Shown here in pieces: positions 17,929 to 26,740 of a stretch of 64,000 bases of DNA. Origin of the DNA: Maritimibacter sp. DP1N21-5 (GTDB lineage: Bacteria; Pseudomonadota; Alphaproteobacteria; Rhodobacterales; Rhodobacteraceae). The stretch covers positions 124,001 to 188,000 of the forward strand of contig NZ_JAHUZF010000003.1 in the NCBI RefSeq assembly GCF_019218295.1, in the 5' to 3' direction. The notes beneath the pieces were generated by a model, which saw only the letters and a program-made list of their open reading frames with translations, had not been told where the DNA came from and searched no databases. Numbering within the stretch: the stretch's first letter is position 1; each line of letters opens with the position of its first letter. A program made the position numbers and the translations under genes.

Positions 17929-18681
17929 TCATGCTGGAAGCACGATCCGCTGCCCCTCGACCTCGACCACAGACACCTGCGTTTCGTAAAGGTCCGACAG
18001 CCCGCGTGCCGACAACACGTCCTCTGCTGCCCCGGCACTGTGGACCCGCCCGTCCTTCAGCGCCACCGCATGATCGGCATGGGCCGCTGCGACCGACAGA
18101 TCGTGCAGCACGACGATGACCGTGCGCCCCCTTGTGGCTTCCTCCCGGGCGACCTCCATCACCACCCGCGCGTGGTTGATGTCGAGCGCCGCGAGCGGTT
18201 CGTCGAGCAGCATCACCTCGGCCTCCTGCGCGAGCGTCATCGCGATCCGCGCCCGCTGCCGTTGTCCGCCAGAGAGCGTGTCGAGAAACCGGTCGGCGAG
18301 GTCCAGAAGCCCGAGCCGCGCCATCGCCTCCTCCACCTTGGCCTTGTCATCTGGTCCGGGTCTCCCGCGGCTGTGGGGATAACGGCCAAAGGTCACGAGG
18401 TCGCGCACCGTGAGCCGTGGCATCATCTGCGCATCCTGCCGCAGCACCGACAGCTTCAAGGCAAGCGCCCGGTCGCTGTATCCCGACAGCGCCACGCCGC
18501 CCAGGCGAACCTCGCCGGTTGCGGCCGGTATGAGCCGACCCAGAACGCCGAGCAGCGTCGACTTGCCCGCCCCGTTCGGCCCGACGAGCGCCGTCATCCG
18601 GCCTTCCGGGAAGGTCACACTCACATCCGACAAGATCGTCGCGCCCCCAAGGTTTGCAGCCACGCCTCGCGCCTCGATCAT
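17929..18681 (-). CDS. Iron-siderophore ABC transporter ATP-binding protein
   Basis: A 250-residue FepC-type ATPase with Walker A GPNGAGKST, the signature LSGGQRQRARIAM, Walker B VMLLDEPLAALD and switch histidine in VVLHDLSVAAAHAD. It powers uptake of a ferric siderophore through the two permeases encoded upstream. The ATG overlaps the end of the preceding permease gene by 4 bases. It is the last gene of the leftward operon binding protein-permease-permease-ATPase. Confidence 0.9.
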   Translation of the reverse strand: MIEARGVAANLGGATILSDVSVTFPEGRMTALVGPNGAGKSTLLGVLGRLIPAATGEVRLGGVALSGYSDRALALKLSVLRQDAQMMPRLTVRDLVTFGRYPHSRGRPGPDDKAKVEEAMARLGLLDLADRFLDTLSGGQRQRARIAMTLAQEAEVMLLDEPLAALDINHARVVMEVAREEATRGRTVIVVLHDLSVAAAHADHAVALKDGRVHSAGAAEDVLSARGLSDLYETQVSVVEVEGQRIVLPA

Positions 18682-19616
18682 CGTGCCCTCCGTCTTAGAA
18701 TCAGGATCAGGAACACCACGCCTCCCAGCGCCTCGATCACCACCGAGACCGAGGTTTGCAGCCCCAGCACCCGCTCGAACAGCGTTTGCGCCCCGACCAG
18801 CGTGATTGCCGATACCAGCGCCGACACCGGCAAGAGCACGCCATGCCGCCACGTCCCCGCGATGCGATAGGTGAGCGCCGACACCAAGAGGCCAAAAAAG
18901 ATCACCGGGCCGACGAGCGCCGTGGACACGCTCACCAGGAGCGCCACGACGACGAGCAGACGTCGCACCTCCCGGTCCTGCGACACGCCCAGCGACAGCG
19001 CCGTGTCGCGCCCCAGCGCCATCACATCGAGCATCCGGTGCCGTGCCATGAGCCAGAGGAAACAGGCGACGACGATCGCCGCCGAGATCCATGTGAGCTC
19101 TGCCTCGATGGCCGAGAACCGCGCGAAACTCGCCTGCTGCACCACCGAGAATTCGTTCGGGTCGATCATGCGGTTGAGCAGCGAGGTCAGCGACCGGAGC
19201 AGGACGCCCAGAATGAGGCCGGTCAGCACCATCCGCGCCAGATCCTTGGCATTGCGCAGCACAACGCCAAAAAGCGCCAGCGCTGCCACCAGCATCAGCG
19301 CCGTCTCGACCCCGAACTTGGCGAAGGGGTTGAGCGACGCGAAGCCGAAACCGCCAAGGAAAAAGACGAGCGCCGTCTGAAGAAAAAGGTAGAGTGCGTC
19401 GAACCCCATGATCGACGGCGTCAGGATGCGGTTCGCCGTGATGGTCTGGAACACCACGGTCGAGACTGCCACGGCCACGGCAATCGTGAGAAGTGCCGAG
19501 AGTTTTGCCCCGCGAAACGCCAGGACGAAATCCCAATGCCCTTTCGCATCGATCGTCAGATAGCCGACGATGACCGTGATGAAGAGCACGCTCAAGGTGC
19601 TGAACAGCCTATCCAC
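18678..19616 (-). CDS. Iron-siderophore ABC transporter permease (second, FecCD family)
   Basis: A 312-residue FecCD-type permease with about nine hydrophobic segments. Family features include the ANRILTPSIMGFDALY motif, the LGVSQDREVRR cytoplasmic loop that contacts the ATPase, and VGPVIFFGLLVSALTYRIAG. It resembles the catecholate or vibrioferrin-type VctG/FatC/CeuC permeases. Its start lies 8 bases inside the end of the first permease gene. Confidence 0.88.
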   Translation of the reverse strand: MDRLFSTLSVLFITVIVGYLTIDAKGHWDFVLAFRGAKLSALLTIAVAVAVSTVVFQTITANRILTPSIMGFDALYLFLQTALVFFLGGFGFASLNPFAKFGVETALMLVAALALFGVVLRNAKDLARMVLTGLILGVLLRSLTSLLNRMIDPNEFSVVQQASFARFSAIEAELTWISAAIVVACFLWLMARHRMLDVMALGRDTALSLGVSQDREVRRLLVVVALLVSVSTALVGPVIFFGLLVSALTYRIAGTWRHGVLLPVSALVSAITLVGAQTLFERVLGLQTSVSVVIEALGGVVFLILILRRRAR

Positions 19617-20538
19617 GTCGCGGCCCCCGGTGCAGGATCCAGAGGAAGAGTGCCGCGCCGAGCACGCCCAGGACGGTGCCCACCGGCACTTCGAAGGGAT
19701 AGCGGATCACCCGGCCGATGATGTCGCAGGCAAGGACCAGAACGCCGCCGGAGACCGCCACATAGGGCAGCGTTTCGCGCAGGTTCTCGCCGCGCATCCG
19801 GGCGACGAGGTTGGGCACGACGAGTCCGACGAAAGGGATCATGCCGACCGTGACCACCGTCACCGCCGTGATCACCGACACGATCACCAGACCCAGCGCC
19901 ACGACCTGTCCATAGCCGAGCCCGAGAGAGCGCGTCGTTTCCTCGCCGAAGCCCGCGATGGTGAACCGGTCAGCGTAGAGATAGGCGAGCACCGTCAACG
20001 CCCCGCCGATCCAGAGAATCTCGTAGCGCCCCAGCATGACGCCGGAAAACTCACCGCTCATCCAGATGTCGATGTATTGCAGAAGGTCGCGCTCGTAAGC
20101 GAGGAACGTGGTCGCGGCCCCGAGGATGCCGCCGTAGACGATCCCCGTCAGCGGAACGAGGAGTGGATCGCCCGTGGGCAGCCGTCTGACCAGAGCGACG
20201 AAACCGGCGGTGCCGATGAGCGCCGCCGTTGTCGCCGCACTCATCTTGAGCCAGATCGCCGCGCCGGGGGCGAGCAGCGTGACCGCCACCAGTCCCAAGC
20301 CTGCCGCCTGCCCTGTGCCCGCCGTCGCGGGCTCCACGAAGGGATTGCGCGCGAGCATTTGCATGATGACGCCCGCCACGGCCAGCCCTGCGCCTGCCAG
20401 AAGTGCGGCCAGCGTCCGGGGCAGGCGGCTCACGAAGACGAGCCACCAGCCATCCTCGCCCAAGGACGCGACCCCCGTGACAAGGCTCACGAGGATCAGC
20501 GTGACGAGCACGGGAAAGACGAAGGCTGGCCGTGTCAT
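19609..20538 (-). CDS. Iron-siderophore ABC transporter permease (first, FecCD family)
   Basis: A 309-residue FecCD permease. The typical N-terminal part reads SRLPRTLAALLAGAGLAVAGVIMQ followed by RNPFVEPATAGTGQAAGLG, and VGMIPFVGLVVPNLVARMRG lies near the end. With the second permease it makes the heterodimeric membrane channel for a ferric siderophore. It begins 33 bases after the binding-protein gene, without the stem-loop that other binding-protein genes in this window have. Confidence 0.9.
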   Translation of the reverse strand: MTRPAFVFPVLVTLILVSLVTGVASLGEDGWWLVFVSRLPRTLAALLAGAGLAVAGVIMQMLARNPFVEPATAGTGQAAGLGLVAVTLLAPGAAIWLKMSAATTAALIGTAGFVALVRRLPTGDPLLVPLTGIVYGGILGAATTFLAYERDLLQYIDIWMSGEFSGVMLGRYEILWIGGALTVLAYLYADRFTIAGFGEETTRSLGLGYGQVVALGLVIVSVITAVTVVTVGMIPFVGLVVPNLVARMRGENLRETLPYVAVSGGVLVLACDIIGRVIRYPFEVPVGTVLGVLGAALFLWILHRGPRRG

Positions 20539-20571
20539 GGCGACTGGGGCGGGCTTCTGGCTTCTGCGTTC

Positions 20572-21462
20572 TTACGAGGAAGCGCCGAAGGCCGTCTGGA
20601 TGATCTCCAGCGTATTGAGGACCGAGGTGATCCCGCCGCCTGCGACATAGATGTCCCCGGCGTTCAGATAGACGATCTGGCCCTTCTGCGCCGCAGTCGT
20701 TTCGGCGACCAGCGGGTTGTCGAGCGTCGCCTCGGCGCTCTCGCCCTCGCCACCGATGGCGGCCACGCGGTCGAGCACGAGGATCCAGTCAGGGTTCGTT
20801 TCACGAATGAACTCGAAGGACACGCTTTCGCCGTGCGAGGTGTCCTCCAGCCCCTCGATGACTTCCGGCAGGCCGATTTCGGTGTGGATCCAGCCGAACC
20901 GCCCGCCTGCGCCATAGGCCGACACCTTGCCGCCGTTCGTCATGAGGATAAGCGCGTTGCCCTTGCCCTCGACCGCCGCTTGGGTCGCCGCGATCTCGGC
21001 GTCGAGCGATTCGGTCAGCGCCGCCGCTTCAGCTTCCTTCCCGTAGAGCGCGCCAAAGGCGGCGAGACGGGCACGCGTCTGATCGAGGAGATCGTCGCCC
21101 CACATGGTCATGTCCACAGTCGGTGCGAGTTTTTCGAGTTGCGGCACGGCTTCGGTCGAGCGTCCGCCAGCGACGATGAGGTCGGGCGACAGCGCATTCA
21201 GCGCCTCGTAATCCGGTTCGAACAGGGTGCCGAGATCCCCGGCATAGGGGGCGAGACGTTCAAGGTAGGTGTTTGAAGTCGCGGTGACGCCCTCGATCCC
21301 CAGCGCGTCCAGCATGTCGAGCGATGCCATGTCGAGCACCGCCGTTGTGGCGGGGGTTTCGCTGATGGTGACCGGACCGGTCGCGGTCTCGATGGTGGTC
21401 TCCGCAAGGGCGGGAGCGGCGAAGAGCGTCAGCGCCGTGACGGCGGCGAGGGTGCGTTTCAT
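20572..21462 (-). CDS. Iron-siderophore ABC transporter substrate-binding protein
   Basis: A 296-residue periplasmic protein of the FepB/CeuE/FatB class. The signal peptide MKRTLAAVTALTLFAAPALA is cleaved before ETTIETATGPV. It then has the PDLIVAGGRSTEAVPQLEKLAPTVDM region usual in siderophore-binding lobes and the long linking helix around DQTRARLAAFG. It carries no lipobox, so it should be free in the periplasm. It is first in the operon and has its own promoter upstream. The siderophore cannot be named from sequence. Confidence 0.88.
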   Translation of the reverse strand: MKRTLAAVTALTLFAAPALAETTIETATGPVTISETPATTAVLDMASLDMLDALGIEGVTATSNTYLERLAPYAGDLGTLFEPDYEALNALSPDLIVAGGRSTEAVPQLEKLAPTVDMTMWGDDLLDQTRARLAAFGALYGKEAEAAALTESLDAEIAATQAAVEGKGNALILMTNGGKVSAYGAGGRFGWIHTEIGLPEVIEGLEDTSHGESVSFEFIRETNPDWILVLDRVAAIGGEGESAEATLDNPLVAETTAAQKGQIVYLNAGDIYVAGGGITSVLNTLEIIQTAFGASS

Positions 21463-21492
21463 ATGAGAACCTTGTGACGTGGTGAATACCTG

Positions 21493-21533
21493 AGTGATTC
21501 ACTAAACAATATATCGGGAATGGCCAACGTCAA
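21493..21533 (-). promoter_or_regulatory. Promoter and candidate operator of the siderophore operon
   Basis: On the minus strand TTGACG (21533-21528) and TATTGT (21511-21506) are separated by 16 bases. Just downstream, around the expected start of transcription, is a perfect odd palindrome AGTGA-T-TCACT (21493-21503). It does not look like a classical Fur box. It could be the site of an iron regulator used by alphaproteobacteria or of a local regulator. Confidence 0.45.
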
Positions 21534-21695
21534 TTCCGATAGATTTACTCAGTTTTTTGTGACCAGCCCCAGATGTGCGAGGGGACAGACTGCGACCCCT
21601 CGTCGCGGTGGCGCCGGACTTGACCCAGCGCAAAGCCGGTCGGCGGCTCTGGGAGCATTACGCGGCGCAGACGAAATGCGACAAGGAACAGACCG

Positions 21696-22136
21696 ATGAT
21701 CAGATCAATTCTTACAGGCGCCGCACTCACACTTCTTGCAACGGTCGCCTCCGCCGAAACCATTCAAGTGAAAATGCTGGGTGCCAGCCCGAACGAGGCG
21801 ATGCGCTTCGAACCCGCTTTCGTACAGGCCCAGCCTGGTGACACCATCGAGTTCATCGAGACCTCGCACGGCCACAACGTGGCGACGATCCGGGGCATGT
21901 TGCCCGCTGGCGCGATTGCGGTGAAATCGCCCATCGGGGAAAGCTATGCCATGACCGTGACGGAAGAAGGGCTCTACGGTGTAACCTCTTCCGCGCGTTA
22001 TACGGTCGGGATGGTCGCGCTGATCCAGGTGGGCGATGCCGTCAATCTCGAGGATGCGGTCGCGGCCCCGCAAAAGGGTCTCGCCCGGGCCGCCATGGCC
22101 GACCTTCTGACGCAGGTGCCGCATTCGGGAAGCTGA
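21696..22136 (+). CDS. Pseudoazurin-like cupredoxin lacking two copper ligands
   Basis: A 146-residue secreted protein with a 20-residue signal peptide (cleaved after VASA) and a clear pseudoazurin fold: ETIQVKMLG, FEPAFVQAQPGDTIEF, then GHNVATIRGMLPAGA with the first copper-ligand histidine (His60). In pseudoazurin the other ligands come from a V-x-Cys-T-P-His-Y-x-M-G-Met loop. Here that loop is VTSSARYTVGM, so Cys is Ser98 and His is Arg101, while Met106 remains. A normal type 1 copper site cannot form. It may be a redox-inactive relative with a binding or structural role. It stands alone downstream of a divergent siderophore operon. Confidence 0.85.
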   Translation: MIRSILTGAALTLLATVASAETIQVKMLGASPNEAMRFEPAFVQAQPGDTIEFIETSHGHNVATIRGMLPAGAIAVKSPIGESYAMTVTEEGLYGVTSSARYTVGMVALIQVGDAVNLEDAVAAPQKGLARAAMADLLTQVPHSGS

Positions 22137-22209
22137 GTGGCGCCACACAGTTCTTTCGCTCCGCGCGGAAACATGATCCTCTCGGCCTTGCATCGAACGG
22201 GGCAGGGAT

Positions 22210-23388
22210 TTGACCGCAAGACCTTTGTGGATCGGCATCGCGGGTGCCGGGATCGGCGGCCTCGCCACGGCAGCCCTGCTCGCGCGCGCGGGTCACTCTG
22301 TCGAGGTCCATGACCGCTTCGACCGCCCCGCGCCGGTGGGCTCGGGTCTGGTGATCCAGCCCGTCGGGCGCCGGGTGCTTCAGGCCATCGGCGTCGAGGC
22401 GGTCGCGCTGTCGCAGGGCCAGATCCTCTCTGGCCTTCTAGGCACCAGCGTCGAAACCGGCGGCCCGGTGCTCGTCGCGTCATATGGACAGTCGGCAGAC
22501 GCCAAGGGCCTTGGCATCCATCGCTCGGTGCTCTTCGACCTGCTTCTCGAGGCCGCGACGGGTGCCGGCGCGGTGTTGGTACCGTCCTCGGAAGTTGTCG
22601 GGCAGGCGGGCGACAAGTTCGCGCTGACCCACGGGCAAAGTCGCCGATATGATCTTCTGATCGACGCGACCGGGGCGGGGTCTCGGCTCTCGCCGCTCGC
22701 CCATCGCATCCTGCCCTTCGGGGCGATCTGGGCCACGGTCGACTGGGTAAGCGGCACGTTTCCCAAGGACGAACTCACGCAGAAATACCACTATGCCGAC
22801 CGCATGATGGGCGTGCTTCCCATCGGCGGGGTCAACGGCGCCCGGAAAGCCGCGCTGTTTTGGTCCCTGCCGCGCGATGGCTACGACGCCTGGCGGCACC
22901 AAGGCGTCGCCGCATGGCGCGACGTCGCGCGGGCGCATTGGCCGCAAGCCGCGCCGTTCGCCGATCAGATCACCGATCCTGACCAGTTCACCATGGCCCG
23001 CTATGCGCATGGCACGCTCCTGAACCCTGTGCGCGAAAACCTTGTCCATATCGGTGACGCTGCGCACCGGACCTCGCCGCAGCTGGGGCAGGGCGCGAAC
23101 ATGGCGCTGCTCGACGCCTTCGCCCTGTCACAGGCTCTGGCGCTGCATCCCCACACGCTCACCGACGCGCTGCGCACCTATGCCTGGATGCGGCGCGTCC
23201 ATGTCTGGGGCTATCAGGCGCTCTCTGCCGCGTTCACACCGCAGTATCAGTCCGAGAGCCGCGCGCTCGCCCATTTGCGCAACCGCTGTCTCTATCCCCT
23301 GTCGCGGGTCTGGCCGGTGCCGCGGTTGCTCACTCGTCTGGTGCAGGGCGACCTGCTGCCGCCAATTACCGGGCTGCCCCGGAACTAG
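22210..23388 (+). CDS. FAD-dependent monooxygenase (UbiH / salicylate hydroxylase-like)
   Basis: A 392-residue class A flavoprotein hydroxylase. The N-terminal FAD motif is [20 protein letters not shown]; the [13 protein letters not shown] segment is the second fingerprint; and [28 protein letters not shown] is the GD motif binding the FAD ribityl chain. Such enzymes hydroxylate aromatic or other small substrates with NAD(P)H. The start is taken as TTG at 22210 behind a GGGGCAGGGA site because the Rossmann strand begins nine codons in; no suitable ATG exists. Its end overlaps a converging VOC gene by 4 bases. The substrate is unknown. Confidence 0.82.
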   Translation: MTARPLWIGIAGAGIGGLATAALLARAGHSVEVHDRFDRPAPVGSGLVIQPVGRRVLQAIGVEAVALSQGQILSGLLGTSVETGGPVLVASYGQSADAKGLGIHRSVLFDLLLEAATGAGAVLVPSSEVVGQAGDKFALTHGQSRRYDLLIDATGAGSRLSPLAHRILPFGAIWATVDWVSGTFPKDELTQKYHYADRMMGVLPIGGVNGARKAALFWSLPRDGYDAWRHQGVAAWRDVARAHWPQAAPFADQITDPDQFTMARYAHGTLLNPVRENLVHIGDAAHRTSPQLGQGANMALLDAFALSQALALHPHTLTDALRTYAWMRRVHVWGYQALSAAFTPQYQSESRALAHLRNRCLYPLSRVWPVPRLLTRLVQGDLLPPITGLPRN

Positions 23389-23804
23389 GTCGCAAAAAGC
23401 TGATCCATATCGGCAAAGGCCTTCAGTTCGACCGCATTCCCCGACGGATCGAGAAAGAACATGGTCGCCTGCTCGCCGGGCTGACCCTTGAACCGGATAT
23501 AGGGTTCGATCACGAACTCTGTGCCCGCAGCGCGCAGTTTCTCCGCCGTCGCTACCCAGGTTTCCATGTCCAGAACGGCCCCGAAATGGCGCACAGGAAC
23601 GCCGTGTCCGTCCACCGCATTCGTCGCGGCCGACCCGCATTCATCAGGCGCCAGATGGGCCACGATCTGGTGGCCGTGGAAATTGAAGTCCACCCAATCG
23701 GGCGAGGAACGTCCCTCGGTGCAGCCGAGCAGTCCTTTGTAGAAATCACGCGCGGCGGCCAGGTCATGGACCGGGAACGCGAGGTGAAAAGGGGGCATCG
23801 CCAT
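23385..23804 (-). CDS. VOC family protein (glyoxalase/dioxygenase-like)
   Basis: A 139-residue vicinal-oxygen-chelate protein made of two beta-alpha-beta-beta-beta units. It starts [20 protein letters not shown] and ends with [15 protein letters not shown], which carries the usual metal-ligand glutamate; His8 would be the first ligand. Members include glyoxalases, extradiol dioxygenases and resistance proteins. AGGAGA precedes the ATG. It converges on the flavin monooxygenase gene. No substrate can be assigned. Confidence 0.8.
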   Translation of the reverse strand: MAMPPFHLAFPVHDLAAARDFYKGLLGCTEGRSSPDWVDFNFHGHQIVAHLAPDECGSAATNAVDGHGVPVRHFGAVLDMETWVATAEKLRAAGTEFVIEPYIRFKGQPGEQATMFFLDPSGNAVELKAFADMDQLFAT

Positions 23805-23899
23805 GGTCGTCTCCTTTCAGGTGTCGGGCCAACATGACCGGTCGCGCGAGGCTTGGCAAATGCCCATGCCAGTGACTCCGCGTAGGTTTGGACTTGGGG

Positions 23900-24757
23900 C
23901 TAGGAAAGGCGGAACCGATATTCCGGCAGACCCCGTGGCGCGTTCTCGATGCCGAAGGTCTTCCCGGAGTGGGTTTCGTCCTGGGTGCTCTTGAACCCGT
24001 GGCCGTCTGTCGCGCTCGTGACATAGAGCGTGGTGAAATCGGGCCCGCCCGGGGCCGGACAATTGGCAAAGGGGGCAGGCACCGAAAGCCGGCCCGTGAT
24101 CCGCGCGTCCGGGTCGACCAGAAGCACCTCGCCGCGGCCCCAATTCGTGACGGCGAGCGTGCCGTCGGCCAGCACAACCGCGCCGTCTGCCAGCAAGTCG
24201 TGTTCCTTTCCGTCCAGAAACAGAACTGGGTCGCTCTCCGGCCAGCCGTCGCTGTCCAACGCGACACGCCATGTCTTGCGCTGGCCCGTATCGCTGAAAT
24301 AGGCCGCACTACGGTCGGGCAGGAACGAGATCGAGTTTGGGACCGAGATATCGGGGAAGAGGAGCCGTGTCTCGCCCTCGTAATGGCGGTAGATCGCCCC
24401 CGCCGCCCGTTCGTGCGCCTTTCCCATCGTCCCGATCCAGAACCCGCCCCAGGGGTCGATCCTGCCGTCATTCGTCCGGTTCCCGGGCCTGTCGCTCTCA
24501 AGCTCGGCGAAGGACTCCATCTGCCCGTCCACGGTCCAGCACCAAAGACCAGTCTCCGAGGCGAGGACGAGCGTTTCCCGGTCGATCCAGCCGGCGGCGG
24601 AAAAGACCTCGGGCAGGTCGATGTCGCGGGTGACGCCCGTGCCGAAGTGACGCGACAGAAGCCGCTGTCCCTTGATGTCGAACCAGAAAAGCTCGCCCCG
24701 CTCCGGGTGCCAGAGCGCCCCTTCCCCCAGGATGCAGGCGCGGTCGTCAAAGATCAT
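23900..24757 (-). CDS. SMP-30/gluconolactonase family protein
   Basis: A 285-residue six-bladed beta-propeller hydrolase. It shows the family's metal-binding set: Glu12 in ILGEGALWHP, an Asn in RTNDGRIDPWGGFWIGTM, another Asn in VPNSISF, and an Asp in the LADGAVVLADGTLAVTNWG region. Such enzymes open sugar lactones. It is divergent from an FAH-type hydrolase gene with 99 bases between, a pairing that fits a non-phosphorylative sugar-acid pathway. The start at 24757 is preceded by AGGAGACC. Confidence 0.87.
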   Translation of the reverse strand: MIFDDRACILGEGALWHPERGELFWFDIKGQRLLSRHFGTGVTRDIDLPEVFSAAGWIDRETLVLASETGLWCWTVDGQMESFAELESDRPGNRTNDGRIDPWGGFWIGTMGKAHERAAGAIYRHYEGETRLLFPDISVPNSISFLPDRSAAYFSDTGQRKTWRVALDSDGWPESDPVLFLDGKEHDLLADGAVVLADGTLAVTNWGRGEVLLVDPDARITGRLSVPAPFANCPAPGGPDFTTLYVTSATDGHGFKSTQDETHSGKTFGIENAPRGLPEYRFRLS

Positions 24758-24856
24758 GTGGTCTCCTCCTGTCCAGAGCCTGCGATGGCCCGATCCCCCT
24801 GTCCAGCATTGACGCCGCGTGCCCGATGCGTGAGGGAAAGGAAAAGGGAGGACAGG

Positions 24857-25696
24857 ATGAAGATCTTTCGGTTCGGTGAACGGGGTTTGGAGCAGCCCGG
24901 CGTGGTGGACAAGGACGGCGGGCTTCGCGACCTGTCCGGAACGGTGCCCGACTTTTCCGGAGAGACGCTGTCGCCGGCGCATCTCGCCCAGATCGCCGCG
25001 ATGGACCTCGGGACACTGCCACTGGTGCCGGACGGCGCGCGGATCGGTGCGCCGGTGGGCGGGACCCGCAACTTCATCGGGGTCGGCCTGAACTTTGCCG
25101 ATCACGCTGCGGAGGCTGGCATGGACATCCCCAGCGAGCCGATCCTCTTCAACAAGGCGCCTTCCTGCATCGTCGGCCCCAACGACGACGTGGTGCTGCC
25201 GCGCGGTTCGGTGAAGTCGGACTGGGAGGTGGAGCTCGCCATCGTGATCGGGACCGGCGGGAGCTATATCGACGAGGAAGATGCTCTCACTCATGTCGCG
25301 GGCTTCACGATCTGCAACGACCTGTCTGAACGAGAGTATCAGATCGAACGGATGGGCACCTGGTCCAAGGGCAAGGGCTGTCCGACCTTCGGCCCGCTCG
25401 GACCCTGGCTCGTCACGCCGGACGAGGTGGACACCGCCGATCTCGCGATGGAGCTCGACCTGAACGGGCGACCGCAGCAGCGCGGGTCGACTTCGACGAT
25501 GATCTTCAAACCGGCGTTTCTGGTGAGTTACATCAGTCGCTTCATGGCCCTGGAGCCGGGGGACGTGATCTGCACCGGCACGCCACCGGGCGTCGGCATG
25601 GGGATGAAGCCGCCACTCTACCTCAAGGCCGGCGACGAGATGCGCCTGTCGATCGCGGGGCTTGGCGCCCAGCGACAGAAAGTCGTGTCAGCGTAG
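24857..25696 (+). CDS. Fumarylacetoacetate hydrolase (FAH) family protein
   Basis: A 279-residue FAH-superfamily enzyme. The core begins RNFIGVGLNFADHAAEAGM and contains the metal ligands in DWEVELAIVIG (two glutamates) and FTICNDLSEREYQ (aspartate), followed by KGCPTFGPLGPWLV. The set is close to 2,4-diketo-3-deoxy-L-fuconate hydrolases and other 2,4-diketo acid hydrolases. The lactonase encoded divergently supports a sugar-acid role. GGGAGGACAGG lies directly before the ATG. The 3' end overlaps the converging LysR gene by 9 bases. Confidence 0.86.
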   Translation: MKIFRFGERGLEQPGVVDKDGGLRDLSGTVPDFSGETLSPAHLAQIAAMDLGTLPLVPDGARIGAPVGGTRNFIGVGLNFADHAAEAGMDIPSEPILFNKAPSCIVGPNDDVVLPRGSVKSDWEVELAIVIGTGGSYIDEEDALTHVAGFTICNDLSEREYQIERMGTWSKGKGCPTFGPLGPWLVTPDEVDTADLAMELDLNGRPQQRGSTSTMIFKPAFLVSYISRFMALEPGDVICTGTPPGVGMGMKPPLYLKAGDEMRLSIAGLGAQRQKVVSA

Positions 25697-26584
25697 ACGC
25701 TCCGCGAGGAAATCGTAAACGAAGCGCAGCCGCCGGTTCTGATGAATCTCCCGGTGCGCGACGAGGTAGACCGGAAAGCTGAGCGGGGGCAGCTCGGCCA
25801 GAACCCGGACCGCCCCCGGCTCCGCATCCCCGATCCGGTCGTCGATGATGCCGATGCCCATGCCGCGCAGCACCATGGCCCACATGACAAGGAAGTTCTC
25901 GCAGCGGATCGGGATGTTCGCCTCGGTGATCGGCACGCCCATCTGTTGCAGGACACCAAGCATCAGCCCGGTATTGTCGAGCCCGATGAAACGGGCCTGA
26001 GTCAGATCCGACGGCGTCTCGAACGGGCCGTAACGCCGCACGAAATCGGGCGAGGCATAGAGACGGGCGTCGGCAGTGCGCAGGCGACGAGCGATGAGTT
26101 CGGGCTCCTTCGGCTCGAAGCTGCGGATGGCGATATCGGCTTCGCGGCGCAGAAGGTCCGAGGCCGAATTGGACACCACGACCTCGACCGTGATGCGCGG
26201 CTCGACTTCGGTCAGTTCATCGAGGATCGGCGGCAAGAGGATGCCCGCGTAGGCGTCCGAGGACGAGATCACCACCGGCCCTTCCATCGCGTCATTCTGG
26301 CCGAAGGCGGTCATGGAAAGGCGCGCCGCCGCCTCTCCCATGACGCGGGCATGAGGCAGGAGCGCATGGCCGGCGGGGGTGAGCGACAGCCCGCGCCCGA
26401 CCCGTTCGAAGAGCGCGACGCCCAGTTCTTCCTCGAGCAGGTCGACCTGCCGTCCGAGCGTCGGCTGTGTCAGCCCCAGAGCACGCGCGGCGGCCGAGAG
26501 CGATCCCTCTTCCGCGGTGACAAGGAAGGCACGCGCGCGGGTCCAGTCGAAGGTGACGTTTTTCCAATCCATAGAAAAACGCAT
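25688..26584 (-). CDS. LysR family transcriptional regulator
   Basis: A 298-residue LysR-type regulator. The winged helix-turn-helix spans about residues 15-75 (FLVTAEEGSLSAAARALGLTQPTLGRQV) and a periplasmic-binding-protein-like effector domain follows. An alternative start lies four codons in (MDWKN). It is divergent from the DUF4386 membrane protein gene and the NAD(P)-binding protein gene, which it most likely controls; the 156-base gap would hold the operator. It could also act on the FAH gene that converges on it, but that is less usual. Confidence 0.88.
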   Translation of the reverse strand: MRFSMDWKNVTFDWTRARAFLVTAEEGSLSAAARALGLTQPTLGRQVDLLEEELGVALFERVGRGLSLTPAGHALLPHARVMGEAAARLSMTAFGQNDAMEGPVVISSSDAYAGILLPPILDELTEVEPRITVEVVVSNSASDLLRREADIAIRSFEPKEPELIARRLRTADARLYASPDFVRRYGPFETPSDLTQARFIGLDNTGLMLGVLQQMGVPITEANIPIRCENFLVMWAMVLRGMGIGIIDDRIGDAEPGAVRVLAELPPLSFPVYLVAHREIHQNRRLRFVYDFLAERLR

Positions 26585-26740
26585 ACCACATCCAGATATT
26601 CAGGCAATTTTCTAGAGACGCCCGTCGGGCTATTCCTGTGACACGGGCCGCGACGGTCCATCCCGACAAGTTTTCAAACGCCATCCCCTGCGACGCCGTT
26701 TCGCAGGCCCGGCACCCCTTTGCCCGAGAGGAGGCACCAG

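Noticed and set aside
17929..19536. A 535-codon minus-strand frame that would fuse extra residues to the siderophore ATPase
   Set aside because: The upstream half is out of frame with a good FecCD permease gene that covers the same DNA. The ATPase begins normally at MIEARGV with a 4-base overlap.
21578..21602. CGAGGGG/CCCCTCG stem between the siderophore operon and the pseudoazurin-like gene as a terminator
   Set aside because: It lies in a divergent promoter region where no upstream transcript needs ending, and it has no T run.
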